A DNA stretch of 64,000 nt from Silene latifolia (taxonomy: Eukaryota; Streptophyta; Magnoliopsida; Caryophyllales; Caryophyllaceae): contig NC_133538.1 in assembly GCF_048544455.1 (NCBI RefSeq), forward strand, positions 143,093,922 to 143,157,921, given 5' to 3'. Each line of letters opens with the position of its first letter. The stretch's first letter is position 1. Under the pieces are notes generated by a model. That model was not told where the DNA came from. It saw nothing but the letters and a program-made list of their open reading frames with translations, and ran no database searches. A program made the position numbers and the translations under genes. Below are positions 1-12,980 of this stretch, piece by piece.

Positions 1-475
1 CAGCATAGAGGTTTTCAGTTGGCCAACAGGTGTGTTATGTGAGCAAAATGAGGAAACCAATGCTCATTTATTCTTTCAGTGTGCTGTGGCTAAGGTAATA
101 TGGGAAAGGATTCTCAGTTGGATGAAGATACATTGAGAAGGTAAGGACTTGCATGAGGAAATTTCATGGCCAGCTAGCTCTGGCAGGATGAAGAAGTGGG
201 AAGAAGTGGAAGAAGACCTAGTTTATGGTCAGCATTGCAGCAGTGATCTACCACATATGGCAGGCCAGAAATGACAGTATTTTCAATGTTAGGATAGTGA
301 ATATGGTGAGGATAGTGCGTCTGTAACAGTTAGAATGCTATTGAAGGCTAAGAAGCATGAGCATTCTTCTATAGTTAGCTATTTGTGATTGTACTCTAGT
401 GTATTAGTATTTTGCAAATGTAATTTCTTTCTATATAGAATGAAATGATAACTTTTTGTTAAAACAAAAAAAAAA
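1..475 (+). pseudogene. 3' end of a truncated L1-type LINE
   Basis: A 5'-truncated non-LTR retrotransposon tail. From about base 46 one frame reads VLCEQNEETNAHLFFQC, the Cys/His pattern of the zinc-binding domain (zf-RVT) that follows reverse transcriptase in plant L1 elements. Around 238-275 another frame gives AVIYHIWQARND, the usual end of ORF2 in that family, so at least one frameshift separates them. The body ends in an A-rich tail at 461-475. The window edge cuts off everything upstream. No function is likely; it marks an old insertion. Confidence is good for LINE identity, low for the exact 3' end. Confidence 0.75.
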
Positions 476-868
476 TATTTTTAAGATACCCATCCACCAT
501 TTATAAAACATACTCCACTGTTTTTAAAACACTGTAATTTAATTTAATAATACTTCTTTCATTCTACTTTTGTTTTCTTACTTTCTACTTTGGGAAGATT
601 TAAGAAATAGATGTAAAATTACCTCTACTCTACTCTACTAGGGGGGTCTAACAATGAGTTGACTTAAGCCACCAAATGGTTAAAGAGAAAAGATCAGATT
701 AAATCAAGATCAGCTGGGGTGATTAAGGTTTTGAAAGAGTCTGGGTTGGAGATGACAAAAAAATTACACATTATGAAGTGAGGGACAATCCCATATTTTG
801 TGGATGATGCTCTTAGAATAGTGGTGACACATGTTACAAGAAGGCGAAATAGGCAAACCCCTAGGATA
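476..868. other. Intergenic, no recognised feature
   Basis: AT-rich sequence with no open frame of note and no repeat I recognise. It is the left flank of the large Gypsy element; the same locus resumes at 12981 after one copy of the target duplication. Confidence 0.5.
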
Positions 869-873
869 GGAGG

Positions 874-3800
874 TGTGGACAAGGCCCTCGGGAACTGCGT
901 CCGAGGGATCCACACCCGGCATAATCGACTCGAGGTTCTTTCGAATCGAATTAAGACATATTAGAGTCGCCACCAAGTTTTTTGGGAACTTGGAACCGTT
1001 CAAGTCAACTTTACACCTTTCATCGAAAAGCATAAAGCCAATCGACTACGAGTGATTAAAGATAAAGACTTGTACCCTATATCACTCGATTTGAATGACT
1101 CTCGTAATCCAATGGTATTTAGACGGATCCACAAACCATAGATCTTGAGTAAGGGGTGAGGGTACGTGTTGGGAAGCCCATAAGGACACCCAACCCCGCC
1201 CGTCAATAACGGCCTCTACTAAGTCAAGTGTCGGATTTCAAACAAGGTCATAGCTACTACGATGTATGAAATGCAAACGTTGTTTTAACCCTATCATGTG
1301 ACAACAATTTCTATGTCGTTTTAGATGCAACTAAACTAACTTTGTCAAAGTTGTAATTTAGCATGTGGGTTGATTGATCTAGCAACATTCAAACGAAACA
1401 AACAAGGCTTGATGGGGAATGGGGGAGCCGTTGGGATCTACCTATTACAAACCAGGCATTTCATGCCGACACAACAACAAATTAAAGATACAACTCGATC
1501 TAAATACAAAGCTATACACACGACGCAATACATGACACACACACACGGCCGTTGGCCTAGAAAACCGTGCACATGAGGGGTGGCCCACGGCTCACATGAC
1601 ACACGGCCTTGGGTCACTCCTCGTAATGCGTGCTCGCGCTTAATCTCATCGAATTAGACATAAGGCTACGCACCAAAGCATGCATTAGCATAAACCGGGC
1701 CATGTTGCTTTAAACAACATGCGGTTTACTACGCTCCTACAAGCATTGGGAACAACCGTCTAACCAAATAAAACTAAGGTTTTCAGAAAAGGTTTTGACT
1801 CAAAAAGGAGAACTAATTACAAATAGATTACAAAACGTGACTCAAAGAAACATAAATTAATTACAAGTGATAAAACAAATAAAGAACGAACGATGCAAAA
1901 ACAAACGAAATAGGAAAGGCCAAACACACGGCCAAACACACGGCCAACCACGGCCCAACCAAAGCCAACCTAGTTCCTAAGTTAGATTTATTGATTAGAT
2001 CGAATGATTGCGAAAAGGAATCGAAAACAAGTTAGAAAACGAGTTAAAAACGATGTTGATTGATTGTCGCGCAAGGGTGCATTCTACATGGCCTAAAGGG
2101 TCCAATTAGGTTAAATTCGCTAATTAATTTAACTCATCGAGTGTCAATAAGAAGGTGCTAATCACGCACTCTTATACTAGCGAGAAATTAGGTGAAAGAG
2201 AGAGATGCATTCAATTATTTACAGAAATCGTCGATTGATTTTATAACTTACGTCGAAGCCACCTAAAGTGTCTAATTAGATTATTAAATTGACTTAAAGT
2301 CATCTAATTACGTCATAGGTTAACAATCAGAAGTTAAACTAACATGCAACGGGTCCTAAGGTCCATCGATTTGGCGAAAAAAGAAGAGGGTCGAAAGCGA
2401 AGATCGAAGTTAGATAACTTGTTTTATTTATGCCCTACCTTGAACACGAGGATATGTAAATGAGACGGGGGTGTACGACCGACAGAAGGAGCGGTTTCTT
2501 TTCCCATCTCAAGTCAACGCGGGTGTTCATGGTGGTACTTTAACTCATACTCGGACTAACTAGTTTCGTAGTTAATTTAAGACAAACGATAATTAAAACG
2601 AAAAACAAACAAAAAAAGACAATAAAAAGAGGCATAAAAAAACGAAATAAAAAGAGAGAAGAGAAGGGGATTTGATGCACCCTCAACCTACATGTATCGT
2701 TGACACCGTCTTGGGTCGTAATCGATGGTAGATTTTATCTCGAGAGGTCGTCGTCGACGAAGTAACAAAGCAACACGCGTTTTGGAAAGTTCCTGGACAG
2801 CAGTTTTAAAACAGTGATATCTCCCTCGTTTCACGACGAAAATTCGATCCGAAAGATGTTTTGGAAACTAGAAAGAGAGGAGAACAAGGATCTTAAAGCG
2901 ACCCCTGCTCGATTTGGGTTATTGGGCACGAAAAACGAGCACAAACAGAACTGGACAGACAAGAGTAAACCGCGAAAACAGAGTGTTATTTCACTCTGTT
3001 TTTCGAGGGATCTCGTGTGCTCTCAAGGTCAATTCGGCTCGTAAATCTTTGTCTAATGTGTAGATGGATGTTATGTGGTTAATTAGGAACAAGAAACTCG
3101 AATTTTTATGGAGTTTTGATGGAGGAACGAAAGGGTTTTCGAAGGAGACACACAAACAGTTTCAGTTTGTGTGTCGGTTTTGTTTAGGGTTTTTGGAGGA
3201 TGTTTAGGGTTTGTTTCTGAGGTTTAAAGCTTGTATGTGATGCTTGGATGTATGGAGGACTTAGAGGAATGATTGTATGGTGAAGGGGTGGTATTTATAA
3301 GGGTTTAAAATAGGTTAAAAGGGAGGAGAGGCAAATCGGGCTCAATGAACATAGCTGCTGTCCATCGGTTTTGGGAGGGGTTTCTAGGGTTCGTTTTGGG
3401 GGATTTCTTGGTGATCAAGCTAGGATAATATGGGTAGGATACTAGGGTATGGGTTAGGGTTAATGGGTACGGGTCTTGGTAGTGTTTGAAGCGGGTTTGG
3501 GCTCGCGAATTGAGCTGCAAAACAGGGCATACGGGATTGGGTTGCGGGCTGCTTGTGAGGGGTTTGGGACGAGAATTTGGGCTGCTTGTGAGGGGGTTCG
3601 AACATGGGTTGATGGGTATTGGTCTAGGTGGGTTAATGTACTCGAGATTCGTGCCAATTCGCAAAGGAAACGGGCTTAAAAACCGAGCTAAAATCGAGCT
3701 CAAAACACACGGTTAAAAACGAGTTCTTCGCTTTTAAAATCGATTTTTCAAATCAATTAATAAATTAAAATAAATGACTTTTCAAATCAAACATTCTCAT

Positions 3801-4129
3801 AAAATGATTTTTCAAATCAAATATTTATTTTATTTTCAATAAAATAAACTTGGGAAAATAAAATTCAAAATAAAATAAATTAAATTGAAATCACTTTAAA
3901 AAGCTTTAATTTAAATATCATTTAAATTAATAAAATGAACTCACTAAAAAAGCATTAATTTAAATATCATTTAAATTAATAAAATACTTCATCGACGACG
4001 CCCATTCTACCTCGTAAAACGAGCTCCAAATAATGACGATGACAACTAAAGAATACATGTGTCCTATCATCATCGGGTGTTTGTCGGGTTCTCTATAAAT
4101 TCCAATATCGACGGATACGGGTATCTACA
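874..4129 (-). repeat. 3' LTR of the TR-GAG element
   Basis: Plus-left LTR, 3' in element orientation. It is almost identical to 9720-12975; differences are small indels such as near 1530, 2230, 2380 and 2470. It contains short shadow ORFs shared by both LTRs, which have no support as genes. Confidence 0.93.
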
Positions 4130-4142
4130 GAGCCCCCACTTT
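4130..4142 (-). promoter_or_regulatory. Polypurine tract of the TR-GAG element
   Basis: On the minus strand AAAGTGGGGGCTC abuts the LTR start TGTAGATACC. A purine-rich run at this place primes plus-strand DNA synthesis in LTR retrotransposons. It fixes the orientation together with gag and the primer site. Confidence 0.75.
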
Positions 4143-7100
4143 GACTGAGGCTTGGACAAGGCGAAAGTCAAAGTATACCCCAGGTCCCTTTCGACCTGAG
4201 GATTCTTCGGGTCGTTTATAGTCCATTAGACTTGCGTATATAAGCTCGCTTGACCATAAGAAGAGATCATACCTGAAACTTCGTTGGGGATTAACTCTTG
4301 CTTCTGTTGCGTCGAATTATCGTTGTTGGTCGTCGACCCATAAAATTGCATATATGGTGGATTGAGCCTTATCCTTAGGCGCCTACGTATCCGTTTCTGA
4401 CGGAATCAAACCCGCGTCGTAGTTTAAGCAATCGACACATGCCCAAAGTTTATCATCTGCTGGCATTTGTCCGAAATTCATCATCTGTTGACACTTGCCC
4501 AAAGTTTATCATCTGCTGGCACTTGTCAAAATGGGACGGGACTTTCCGAGGAGGTTGCCGTCGCTTTCATCATTTGCTTTCAGCTACGGAATTCTTCCAT
4601 TTCATACTCTTGCATTGAATTGAATTCTTGGTGGATGTCATCCTTTACATCTTGATAATGGTCTCTGAAGCCAACGGCTTCAGAGCCCCCAGTTTGCAAT
4701 GGCTCTAAAGTCGAAGACTTTAGAGCCCCCAGTTGAAGCATATCCTGCTAAAATTGAAACATAGAAAATGTACGAGCGATAATCATCACATAAGCACATT
4801 GGGATCATCGATCTTGGAATTGGATCATTTTGAAGTACTGGGTCATCGACCCGAAAATTGAATTTGAAAATTTTGAATGATTGGGCCATCGACCGAAAAT
4901 TGAATTTGAAAATTTTGAATGATTGGGTCATCGACCTGAAAATTGAATTTGAAAGACTGGGTCATCGACCCGAAATTTGAACATGTTGACAATTTTGAAT
5001 TTGAAATGAATCACTTGGATGTTGGGTCGTCGACCCAAAAAGTTTTTGAAATTTTGAAATTTTGAAATTTTGAAATTTTGAATGTTGAAGCTTTTGATTG
5101 ATGGGTGAGCATGAAATGCAACTCAGACATACTATATGATTCGTGAACGTGGGCGTAGCCCGCTACCGTAAAACAAAAAAGGAAAATAAAACCGTAAGTG
5201 TGCACGGGTTTTAATTCAATTATTGACTTGTTGGGGGGTAGAAATGTAAATTGGCCATTCCGGCGCCAAAAGATGGCAAATGGGAATCCCAAGATCATCG
5301 GACTTGGGAAGGAGATATCGTATGTCATGGGCGTGCTCCCGAGGGCACATGGGAATCAAGATCACTTGGCATTGACAAGGAGGATTAAACTCACAGAGCA
5401 ACAACGTTCGCTTCGCCCAGACACTAAACACAGACTGATTTTATGAGAACACTTAGACATCACACATCACTCTTGTTGGGAACATTCTGTCACTCTTCTC
5501 CTCGCCTCCTTTCTTTTCAGCGAGTTTCATCATTTCTTGCCACCGCCTTCTTTCTTTTCAGCGGGCTTTTACTATTTTTTCTTCCACGCCTTCTTTCTTT
5601 TCAGCGGGTTTTTCATATTTTCTGTTCCCAACACAAACCCACATCTATGTGACTCAGCATCTTTGCCTAAACCATTAGATAAAGCTCATTTCGAGACTTG
5701 ACACTACTCATCTGAACCTATATCCTTATCCTAGCCTACATCGAGTGCTAGGACTGACTCAAACAAAGGTGGCTTCATTTGGACTTGGTTAAGACCCGTA
5801 AGAAACCGACAAGATGACAACTTGGTTGAGGAGTGGATTGAATCCCTTATTCTGAAGGACTGCCTACGTATTCGCGTGGAGCGAAATCAAATCCGACGTA
5901 GTTCGATCAAGGTGCATAAACATGGCATTTTGATTGTGTGTACACACTCGAAGGTTTCACCTAAGTTATCATGTCATATCCCATTCTAGCCTGTAAGGTA
6001 CCGTTAAATCCCGTGTTTGGGGTTAGGTGTAAAAGGCTTGGATCTTTTGGGATGTGGAGCTTGGTAACAAAAGGCTTGAATAGTGGACCGTCATTCTGAA
6101 CGTTCGTTTTGTGGTGTTAAGGTCAAGGGCTATGGCTTATAACGTGGTTGGAAATGGTGTCTCAGGTTTGATGAAACCCGAGTACAAATGGGTTGGAAAA
6201 TGATGTGGGTTCAAATTTCCATGTCTGGACCCTAAAGGCTTGGGTGTACTAACACAAGCGGAATAATTCTCAAAATTCCCGACTATCCCTTGTAACTGTC
6301 TCAGGAAGGACTTAGAGGGTAAAGAGGTTACTACTTACGCTTTTGGGCTTCGCCCATTGAACTTCAACTATGGGTACTTGACTTGACTTCTGGCTTCCGT
6401 AACTTCGATATTCAACCAAAAGCGTTCCGCAATAACTTCAACATCTTTTTTCTTTTTTCTTTTTCTTTCATCTTTTTTCATTTTTTTTCTTTTGTTTTTT
6501 TTTTCGTCCTTTTTTTTTTCTTCTCATCTTTTCATTCTTTTTCATCTTTTTTTTTTCTCTTCTTGAAAATGGTCTTCTATTCATTCTCTTAGTCATAAAT
6601 GGATACACCTTGAAAACTGGGCTTCGCCAACTAATTTGGGGTCAGAATTAACAAATCCTTGTTACAACGGGTTGATATCTTCTCTCTTCGAGATGGGATG
6701 ATTTTATAGGGAAAAGGCTTGCCTTCCGTCATTGATAGGGGAAACAAGGAGCTAGTCCGGGTTTGTCATAGAATCATCTAAAAGCTTGTCACAAACATTG
6801 GTTTAGATGGAGGTTTTCTACCACCAGACATGGAATAGGTAAAGGAATCAAACACAGGATCCTAGTGTACCTTACATTTTGAAACGGGACATATTTCTAC
6901 CCCAGGGATCCCTTTGAGTGTGTTGTGCCTTTTATCATGCTTTCAGAATGATTGAGGATTGAAAACAAGACATATTTGGAAACGAAACTGCGACTTTTAT
7001 TGGAAAGACAAATGCTTAACAGACTCGAAGGAACGATTCCTAGGACACACCCTAGGTCATCGCGGAACAAACGACTCAACTTCAAGAAAAGAAAGTCCTA

Positions 7101-7152
7101 GACTCGACTCGACTAAGATAAGAAACCAGATCCCGACTCATAATTTTCAAAT
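4143..7152 (-). other. Non-coding interior where pol would be
   Basis: Three kilobases downstream of gag without any protease, reverse transcriptase or integrase motif in any frame. Parts are low complexity: short repeats of a GGGTCATCGACC-like unit at 4845-5040 and a T/C-rich run at 6440-6560. The loss of pol looks complete rather than a decay, since no pol fragments remain. Confidence 0.6.
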
Positions 7153-8604
7153 CTAGTCTTGAGCTTTCCCTTGTTCAGTTGTCAACTTAGATGCTCGGCC
7201 CTTGTCCTTGATCCATTTGATGGTCTTCCTCCATCCCGAGGTAGTCCTTTGAGGATCTACGCCAATGGTGAAGGTTGGTGAATCGAATTGTCCTTTATTA
7301 ACTTCGTTAACGAGAGGAGTACATTCTAGAGCGAGACTCTCGATTTGAATTTCATTCTTCAGGTTTGGCAATAATTCAAAGCAATCCACAAATATATTCC
7401 CGATAAACACTCCTTTCCAATGACATGGGCGGATAAGATGGGAATAGTCGACATTGTCTTCGACAGAAACAACGTTGGCGTGATCGCCAAATGGATTGGT
7501 GATGTTATTGGGTTTGACAGCTGGGATTGGGAGCGTTCCGTTCTCAATCATGTCTTGGATTTCGTGCTTCAGTCGATAGCACCTTTCAGTATCATGGCCT
7601 TTCCCTTGATGAAAGGCACAGTAGGCATTTGGTTTATACCATTTACCTTGTTGATCAGCGGGAGGGTCCGGCGTTGGACCAATAGGCTTCAGCTTTCCTT
7701 CGGCTATGAGCCTTTGGAGAGCATATGTATAAGTGCATCCGATATCGGTGAATGCCCTAGGTGTTTGGCGCTGCGACTTCTTCGATTGCCCTTCTAAGAG
7801 ATTGATGGCTTCATCAATATGGGCAAATGCTGGGGCCTTTGCTTTAGATGACGAGGCCCCTTGGTATCCTTTTGGCTTCTCAGCTTCAGCCATTCGGACA
7901 TCGTCCTCTACCTTTATCCCGATTCTTATCAATTCTTTGAAAGAACCAAAATTCTGGTATTTCAGAGCATTACGGTAAACAGGTCGTAAATTCTTCACGA
8001 ACTTATCTACCATTTCAACTTCATCAGGCTTCTTAGCTAGTTTCACGCTTTCAGCGCGCCATCTTGCGAGGAATTCAGTAAAGCCCTCTTTTTCCTTTTG
8101 TGTCATAACCTCCAAAGTTCTTATGTTGGTTTGAATCTCGACGTTGTCAGCATAGTGCTTACAGAACTCCACCGTAATATCTTCGAAAGTGGGGAAGTTC
8201 TTGAGGTCAAGATTGTAGAACCAAGCCTTTGGGTGTTCACCCAGAGATTGGGCGAAAATTTCAGAGAGCATATCAGCAGGTACTCCCTTCAGTGCTAAGT
8301 ACCCCTTATAGGCCTTAACATGGTGGACCGGATCTTCTGTGCCCTTGAACTTGGGGATGTCAGTGAGTACCATGTTCGTGGGCAACTTATCCTGAACCGG
8401 GGCATAGGCCCTAGCATTCTCATAGTGGATATTCTTCCCTTGGGAGAGCTTTAAACGGTCCTCGATGAACTTGAACCGTTTCTCCAAATCAGTCAGAGGT
8501 GGAGTAGATGAAGAGGAATCTTCAACCAACTTAGACTCGATCATATCCATTCGGGTCATCATGAGGTTCACGGCCTCCGTGAGCTTGTTGATAGCATCTT
8601 CCAT
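7153..8604 (-). CDS. Gag polyprotein of Tat/Ogre-like retrotransposon
   Basis: Structural protein that would form the virus-like particle and bind element RNA. The frame is open from 8745, but the first ATG is at 8604, giving 483 residues starting MEDAINKL; I take this start, though a non-ATG or spliced start cannot be excluded. The central part (FTEFLARWRAESVKLAKKP, then VDKFVKNLRPVYRNALKYQ) is the retrotrans_gag domain typical of Ogre/Tat elements. A zinc-knuckle-like motif follows (CAFHQGKGHDTERC). The open frame is intact, unusual among the elements in this window, and agrees with the near-identical LTRs. It stops at 7153 with no fused protease. Confidence 0.85.
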   Translation of the reverse strand: MEDAINKLTEAVNLMMTRMDMIESKLVEDSSSSTPPLTDLEKRFKFIEDRLKLSQGKNIHYENARAYAPVQDKLPTNMVLTDIPKFKGTEDPVHHVKAYKGYLALKGVPADMLSEIFAQSLGEHPKAWFYNLDLKNFPTFEDITVEFCKHYADNVEIQTNIRTLEVMTQKEKEGFTEFLARWRAESVKLAKKPDEVEMVDKFVKNLRPVYRNALKYQNFGSFKELIRIGIKVEDDVRMAEAEKPKGYQGASSSKAKAPAFAHIDEAINLLEGQSKKSQRQTPRAFTDIGCTYTYALQRLIAEGKLKPIGPTPDPPADQQGKWYKPNAYCAFHQGKGHDTERCYRLKHEIQDMIENGTLPIPAVKPNNITNPFGDHANVVSVEDNVDYSHLIRPCHWKGVFIGNIFVDCFELLPNLKNEIQIESLALECTPLVNEVNKGQFDSPTFTIGVDPQRTTSGWRKTIKWIKDKGRASKLTTEQGKAQD

Positions 8605-9698
8605 CGCTTGACGTCGGGTTTTTGGCGGCCTTTCTACAAGAAAACCCCGTACTGAGTCAATATTTAAAGTAAGAGCCCCTGCACACTTAAGGACACGACC
8701 CCAACTTGACTCAAACAAAGACTCGACTTGAGATTGGTTAACCAAAGGTTCGACTCACGGTTTGATTTAGACATCGGTTCATTTTAGACTCGACAAAACG
8801 ACATGACTCAAACTGTCATAACTCGATTCTAAACTGGACTTGGTGTGACTAAACCCGTGATTGGGCTAACATAGCCCCTGGGTTCGAGTGAAGCGTCCAT
8901 AAGGCCTAGCTTGGACGTTTTTTGTGGACTATCCTGGACCAAAAGGTCGACCAACATGACTCGAAGCCCAAGAGGTGAGCTTGGGTGACCCAACAAGGTC
9001 GTGTTCTAGACTCTTAGGACGAAACACACCCGGCCTAACACGGCCATGACCCGGACACGACTCGACGCATTTCATGCTTGGTTGAGGTTCGAGAAACATT
9101 TTGATTTTGAAAAGATGAAGGATTGATTTGAAAATGAGATTTGAAATGGGCAGCATGCCGGCTATAAAAGCTCATTTTGGGCCGAAATTTCTAGTCCTAT
9201 TTGGGCAGCATTCCGCGTTTTTAAAACCATGCTATTTTGAAAGTAAGTTGTTCAAAAGTTCGGTTTTGAAAAGGACATGGGAATTTTCGAAAAACAAGAC
9301 TCGGGAAAACACATTGCACATTGTCATTCTCATGTTATAAGGATGTATGCTCCTAGACATCTCTAAGTCTCGGCAAGTCTTCTATAAGAAGGTCTATGCC
9401 CTCCATCCTTTTGCGGTCTAATAGAGCGAGGTGTCTTAAGGTAAAGTACCTAGAAGATCGTCCCCACCCTCAAGAACCACGCGAGGCGAAGTGGAAGCGA
9501 GCAATGTGCAGCTTCCTGGCATAGTGGGACGTCGCCCCCCACGCATCACGAAGAAACGCTGGGACGGCCCGGGCAAGTCCTTAAGGGTTTATGCATGAAT
9601 CGTAGCACTATGAGTAATGTTTTACTTTCCAACACTTTCTTTTCAAGTTTCACCTCGGAGGAAAAGACCCTAGAAACACAGTGTAACTAGTCCTCTTT
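8605..9698 (-). other. Leader between primer site and gag
   Basis: Untranslated leader of the TR-GAG element. It has no ORF of interest apart from the in-frame extension of gag up to 8745. No CGATCGA array is present here, in contrast to several other elements in the window. Confidence 0.55.
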
Positions 9699-9716
9699 TC
9701 CCCAGCGGAGTCGCCA
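9699..9716 (-). promoter_or_regulatory. Primer binding site, tRNA-Arg type
   Basis: On the minus strand TGGCGACTCCGCTGGGGA lies 3 nt from the LTR edge. From memory this closely matches the complement of the 3' end of plant tRNA-Arg, the primer known for Ogre elements; one base may differ. The position just inside the 5' LTR supports the orientation. Confidence 0.75.
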
Positions 9717-9719
9717 AAC

Positions 9720-12700
9720 TGTGGACAAGGCCCTCGGGAACTGCGTCCGAGGGATCCACACCCGGCATAATCGACTCGAGGTTCTTTCGAATCGAATTAA
9801 GACATATTAGAGTCGCCACCAAGTTTTTTGGGAACTTGGAACCGTTCAAGTCAACTTTACACCTTTCATCGAAAAGCATAAAGCCAATCGACTACGAGTG
9901 ATTAAAGATAAAGACTTGTACCCTATATCACTCGATTTGAATGACTCTCGTAATCCAATGGTATTTAGACGGATCCACAAACCATAGATCTTGAGTAAGG
10001 GGTGAGGGTACGTGTTGGGAAGCCCATAAGGACACCAAACCCCGCCCGTCAATAACGGCCTCTACTAAGTCAAGTGTCGGATTTCAAACAAGGTCATAGC
10101 TACTACGATGTATGAAATGCAAACGTTGTTTTAACCCTATCATGTGACAACAATTTCTATGTCGTTTTAGATGCAACTAAACTAACTTTGTCAAAGTTGT
10201 AATTTAGCATGTGGGTTGATTGATCTAGCAACATTCAAACGAAACAAACAAGGCTTGATGGGGAATGGGGGAGCCGTTGGGATCTACCTATTACAAACCA
10301 GGCATTTCATGCCGACACAACAACAAATTAAAGATACAACTCGATCTAAATACAAAGCTATACACACGACGCAATACATGACACCACACACGGCCGTTGG
10401 CCTAGAAAACCGTGCACATGAGGGGTGGCCCACGGCTCACATGACACACGGCCTTGGGTCACTCCTCGTAATGCGTGCTCGCGCTTAATCTCATCGAATT
10501 AGACATAAGGCTACGCACCAAAGCATGCATTAGCATAAACCGGGCCATGTTGCTTTAAACAACATGCGGTTTACTACGCTCCTACAAGCATTGGGAACAA
10601 CCGTCTAACCAAATAAAACTAAGGTTTTTAGAAAAGGTTTTGACTCAAAAAGGAGAACTAATTACAAATAGATTACAAAACGTGACTCAAAGAAACATAA
10701 ATTAATTACAAGTGATAAAACAAATAAAGAACGAACGATGCAAAAACAAACGAAATAGGAAAGGCCAAACACACGGCCAAACACACGGCCAACCACGGCC
10801 CAACCAAAGCCAACCTAGTTCCTAAGTTAGATTTATTGATTAGATCGAATGATTGCGAAAAGGAATCGAAAACAAGTTAGAAAACGAGTTAAAAACGATG
10901 TTGATTGATTGTCGCGCAAGGGTGCATTCTACATGGCCTAAAGGGTCCAATTAGGTTAAATTCGCTAATTAATTTAACTCATCGAGTGTCAATAAGAAGG
11001 TGCTAATCACGCACTCTTATACTAGCGAGAAATTAGGTGAAAGAGAGAGATGCATTCAATTATTTACGGAATCGTCGATTGATTTTATAACTTACGTCGA
11101 AGCCACCTAAAGTGTCTAATTAGATTATTAAATTGACTTAAAGTCATCTAATTACGTCATAGGTTAACAATCAGAAGTTAAACTAACATGCAACGGGTCC
11201 TAAGGTCCATCGATTTGGCGAAGCTTGAAGAAGAGGGTCGAAAGCGAAGATCGAAGTTAGATAACTTGTTTTATTTATGCCCTACCTTGAACACGAGGAT
11301 ATGTAAATGAGACGGGGTGTACGACCGACAGAAGTAGCGGTTTCTTTTCCCATCTCAAGTCAACGCGGGTGTTCATGGTGGTACTTTAACTCATACTCGG
11401 ACTAACTAGTTTCGTAGTTAATTTAAGACAAACGATAATTAAAACGAAAAACAAACAAAAAAAGACAATAAAAAGAGGCATAAAAAAACGAAATAAAAAG
11501 AGAGAAGAGAAGGGGATTTGATGCACCCTCAACCTACATGTATCGTTGACACCGTCTTGGGTCGTAATCGATGGTAGATTTTATCTCGAGAGGTCGTCGT
11601 CGACGAAGTAACAAAGCAACACGCGTTTTGGAAAGTTCCTGGACAGCAGTTTTAAAACAGTGATATCTCCCTCGTTTCACGACGAAAATTCGATCCGAAA
11701 GATGTTTTGGAAACTAGAAAGAGAGGAGAACAAGGATCTTAAAGCGACCCCTGCTCGATTTGGGTTATTGGGCACGAAAAACGAGCACAAACAGAACTGG
11801 ACAGACAAGAGTAAACCGCGAAAACAGAGTGTTATTTCACTCTGTTTTTCGAGGGATCTCGTGTGCTCTCAAGGTCAATTCGGCTCGTAAATCTTTGTCT
11901 AATGTGTAGATGGATGTTATGTGGTTAATTAGGAACAAGAAACTCGAATTTTTATGGAGTTTTGATGGAGGAACGAAAGGGTTTTCGAAGGAGACACACA
12001 AACAGTTTCAGTTTGTGTGTCGGTTTTGTTTAGGGTTTTTGGAGGATGTTTAGGGTTTGTTTCTGAGGTTTAAAGCTTGTATGTGATGCTTGGATGTATG
12101 GAGGACTTAGAGGAATGATTGTATGGTGAAGGGGTGGTATTTATAAGGGTTTAAAATAGGTTAAAAGGGAGGAGAGGCAAATCGGGCTCAATGAACATAG
12201 CTGCTGTCCATCGGTTTTGGGAGGGGTTTCTAGGGTTCGTTTTGGGGGATTTCTTGGTGATCAAGCTAGGATAATATGGGTAGGATACTAGGGTATGGGT
12301 TAGGGTTAATGGGTACGGGTCTTGGTAGTGTTTGAAGCGGGTTTGGGCTCGCGAATTGAGCTGCAAAACAGGGCATACGGGATTGGGTTGCGGGCTGCTT
12401 GTGAGGGGTTTGGGACGAGAATTTGGGCTGCTTGTGAGGGGGTTCGAACATGGGTTGATGGGTATTGGTCTAGGTGGGTTAATGTACTCGAGATTCGTGC
12501 CAATTCGCAAAGGAAACGGGCTTAAAAACCGAGCTAAAATCGAGCTCAAAACACACGGTTAAAAACGAGTTCTTCGCTTTTAAAATCGATTTTTCAAATC
12601 AATTAATAAATTAAAATAAATGACTTTTCAAATCAAACATTCTCATAAAATGATTTTTCAAATCAAATATTTATTTTATTTTCAATAAAATAAACTTGGG

Positions 12701-12975
12701 AAAATAAAATTCAAAATAAAATAAATTAAATTGAAATCACTTTAAAAAGCTTTAATTTAAATATCATTTAAATTAATAAAATGAACTCACTAAAAAAGCA
12801 TTAATTTAAATATCATTTAAATTAATAAAATACTTCATCGACGACGCCCATTCTACCTCGTAAAACGAGCTCCAAATAATGACGATGACAACTAAAGAAT
12901 ACATGTGTCCTATCATCATCGGGTGTTTGTCGGGTTCTCTATAAATTCCAATATCGACGGATACGGGTATCTACA
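9720..12975 (-). repeat. 5' LTR of the TR-GAG element
   Basis: Promoter-bearing LTR in element orientation. A TATA-like TTATAAATAC is at 12137-12146 (3291-3300 in the other LTR), about 830 bp from the LTR start, which leaves an unusually long R-U5 of about 2.4 kb. Flanked by the target duplication GGAGG at 12976-12980. Confidence 0.93.
12137..12146 (-). promoter_or_regulatory. TATA-like box of the TR-GAG 5' LTR
   Basis: TTATAAATAC on the minus strand is the best core-promoter candidate in the LTR, and is identical in the other LTR at 3291-3300. Transcription would start about 30 bp further toward gag. This is inference from motif and position only. Confidence 0.5.
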
Positions 12976-12980
12976 GGAGG

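Larger units (their letters stand above)
874..12975 (-). mobile_element. Complete Tat/Ogre-like Ty3/Gypsy element, gag only (TR-GAG type)
   Basis: A complete LTR retrotransposon, 12.1 kb, read on the minus strand. Seen directly: two 3256 bp direct repeats (874-4129 and 9720-12975) that begin TGTGGAC and end ATCTACA on the plus strand; a 5 bp target duplication GGAGG at 869-873 and 12976-12980; a primer site at 9699-9716; a polypurine tract at 4130-4142; a gag gene at 7153-8604. No protease, reverse transcriptase, RNase H or integrase is present in the 5.6 kb interior, so it must depend on enzymes from another element. By eye the LTRs differ at only about a dozen places, so the insertion is recent. 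Gag type, long LTRs and tRNA-Arg priming fit the Tat/Ogre clade. A second copy of the LTR family begins at 63466. Confidence 0.92.

Noticed and set aside
3180-3240. TTTAGGG-like repeats as interstitial telomere
   Set aside because: Only scattered TTTAGGG words, not a tandem array, and present in both LTRs.
3305-3703. 132-codon minus-strand frame, repeated at 12151-12549
   Set aside because: It lies in both LTRs of the TR-GAG element, is overlapped by several other frames of the same GC-rich stretch and has no domain.
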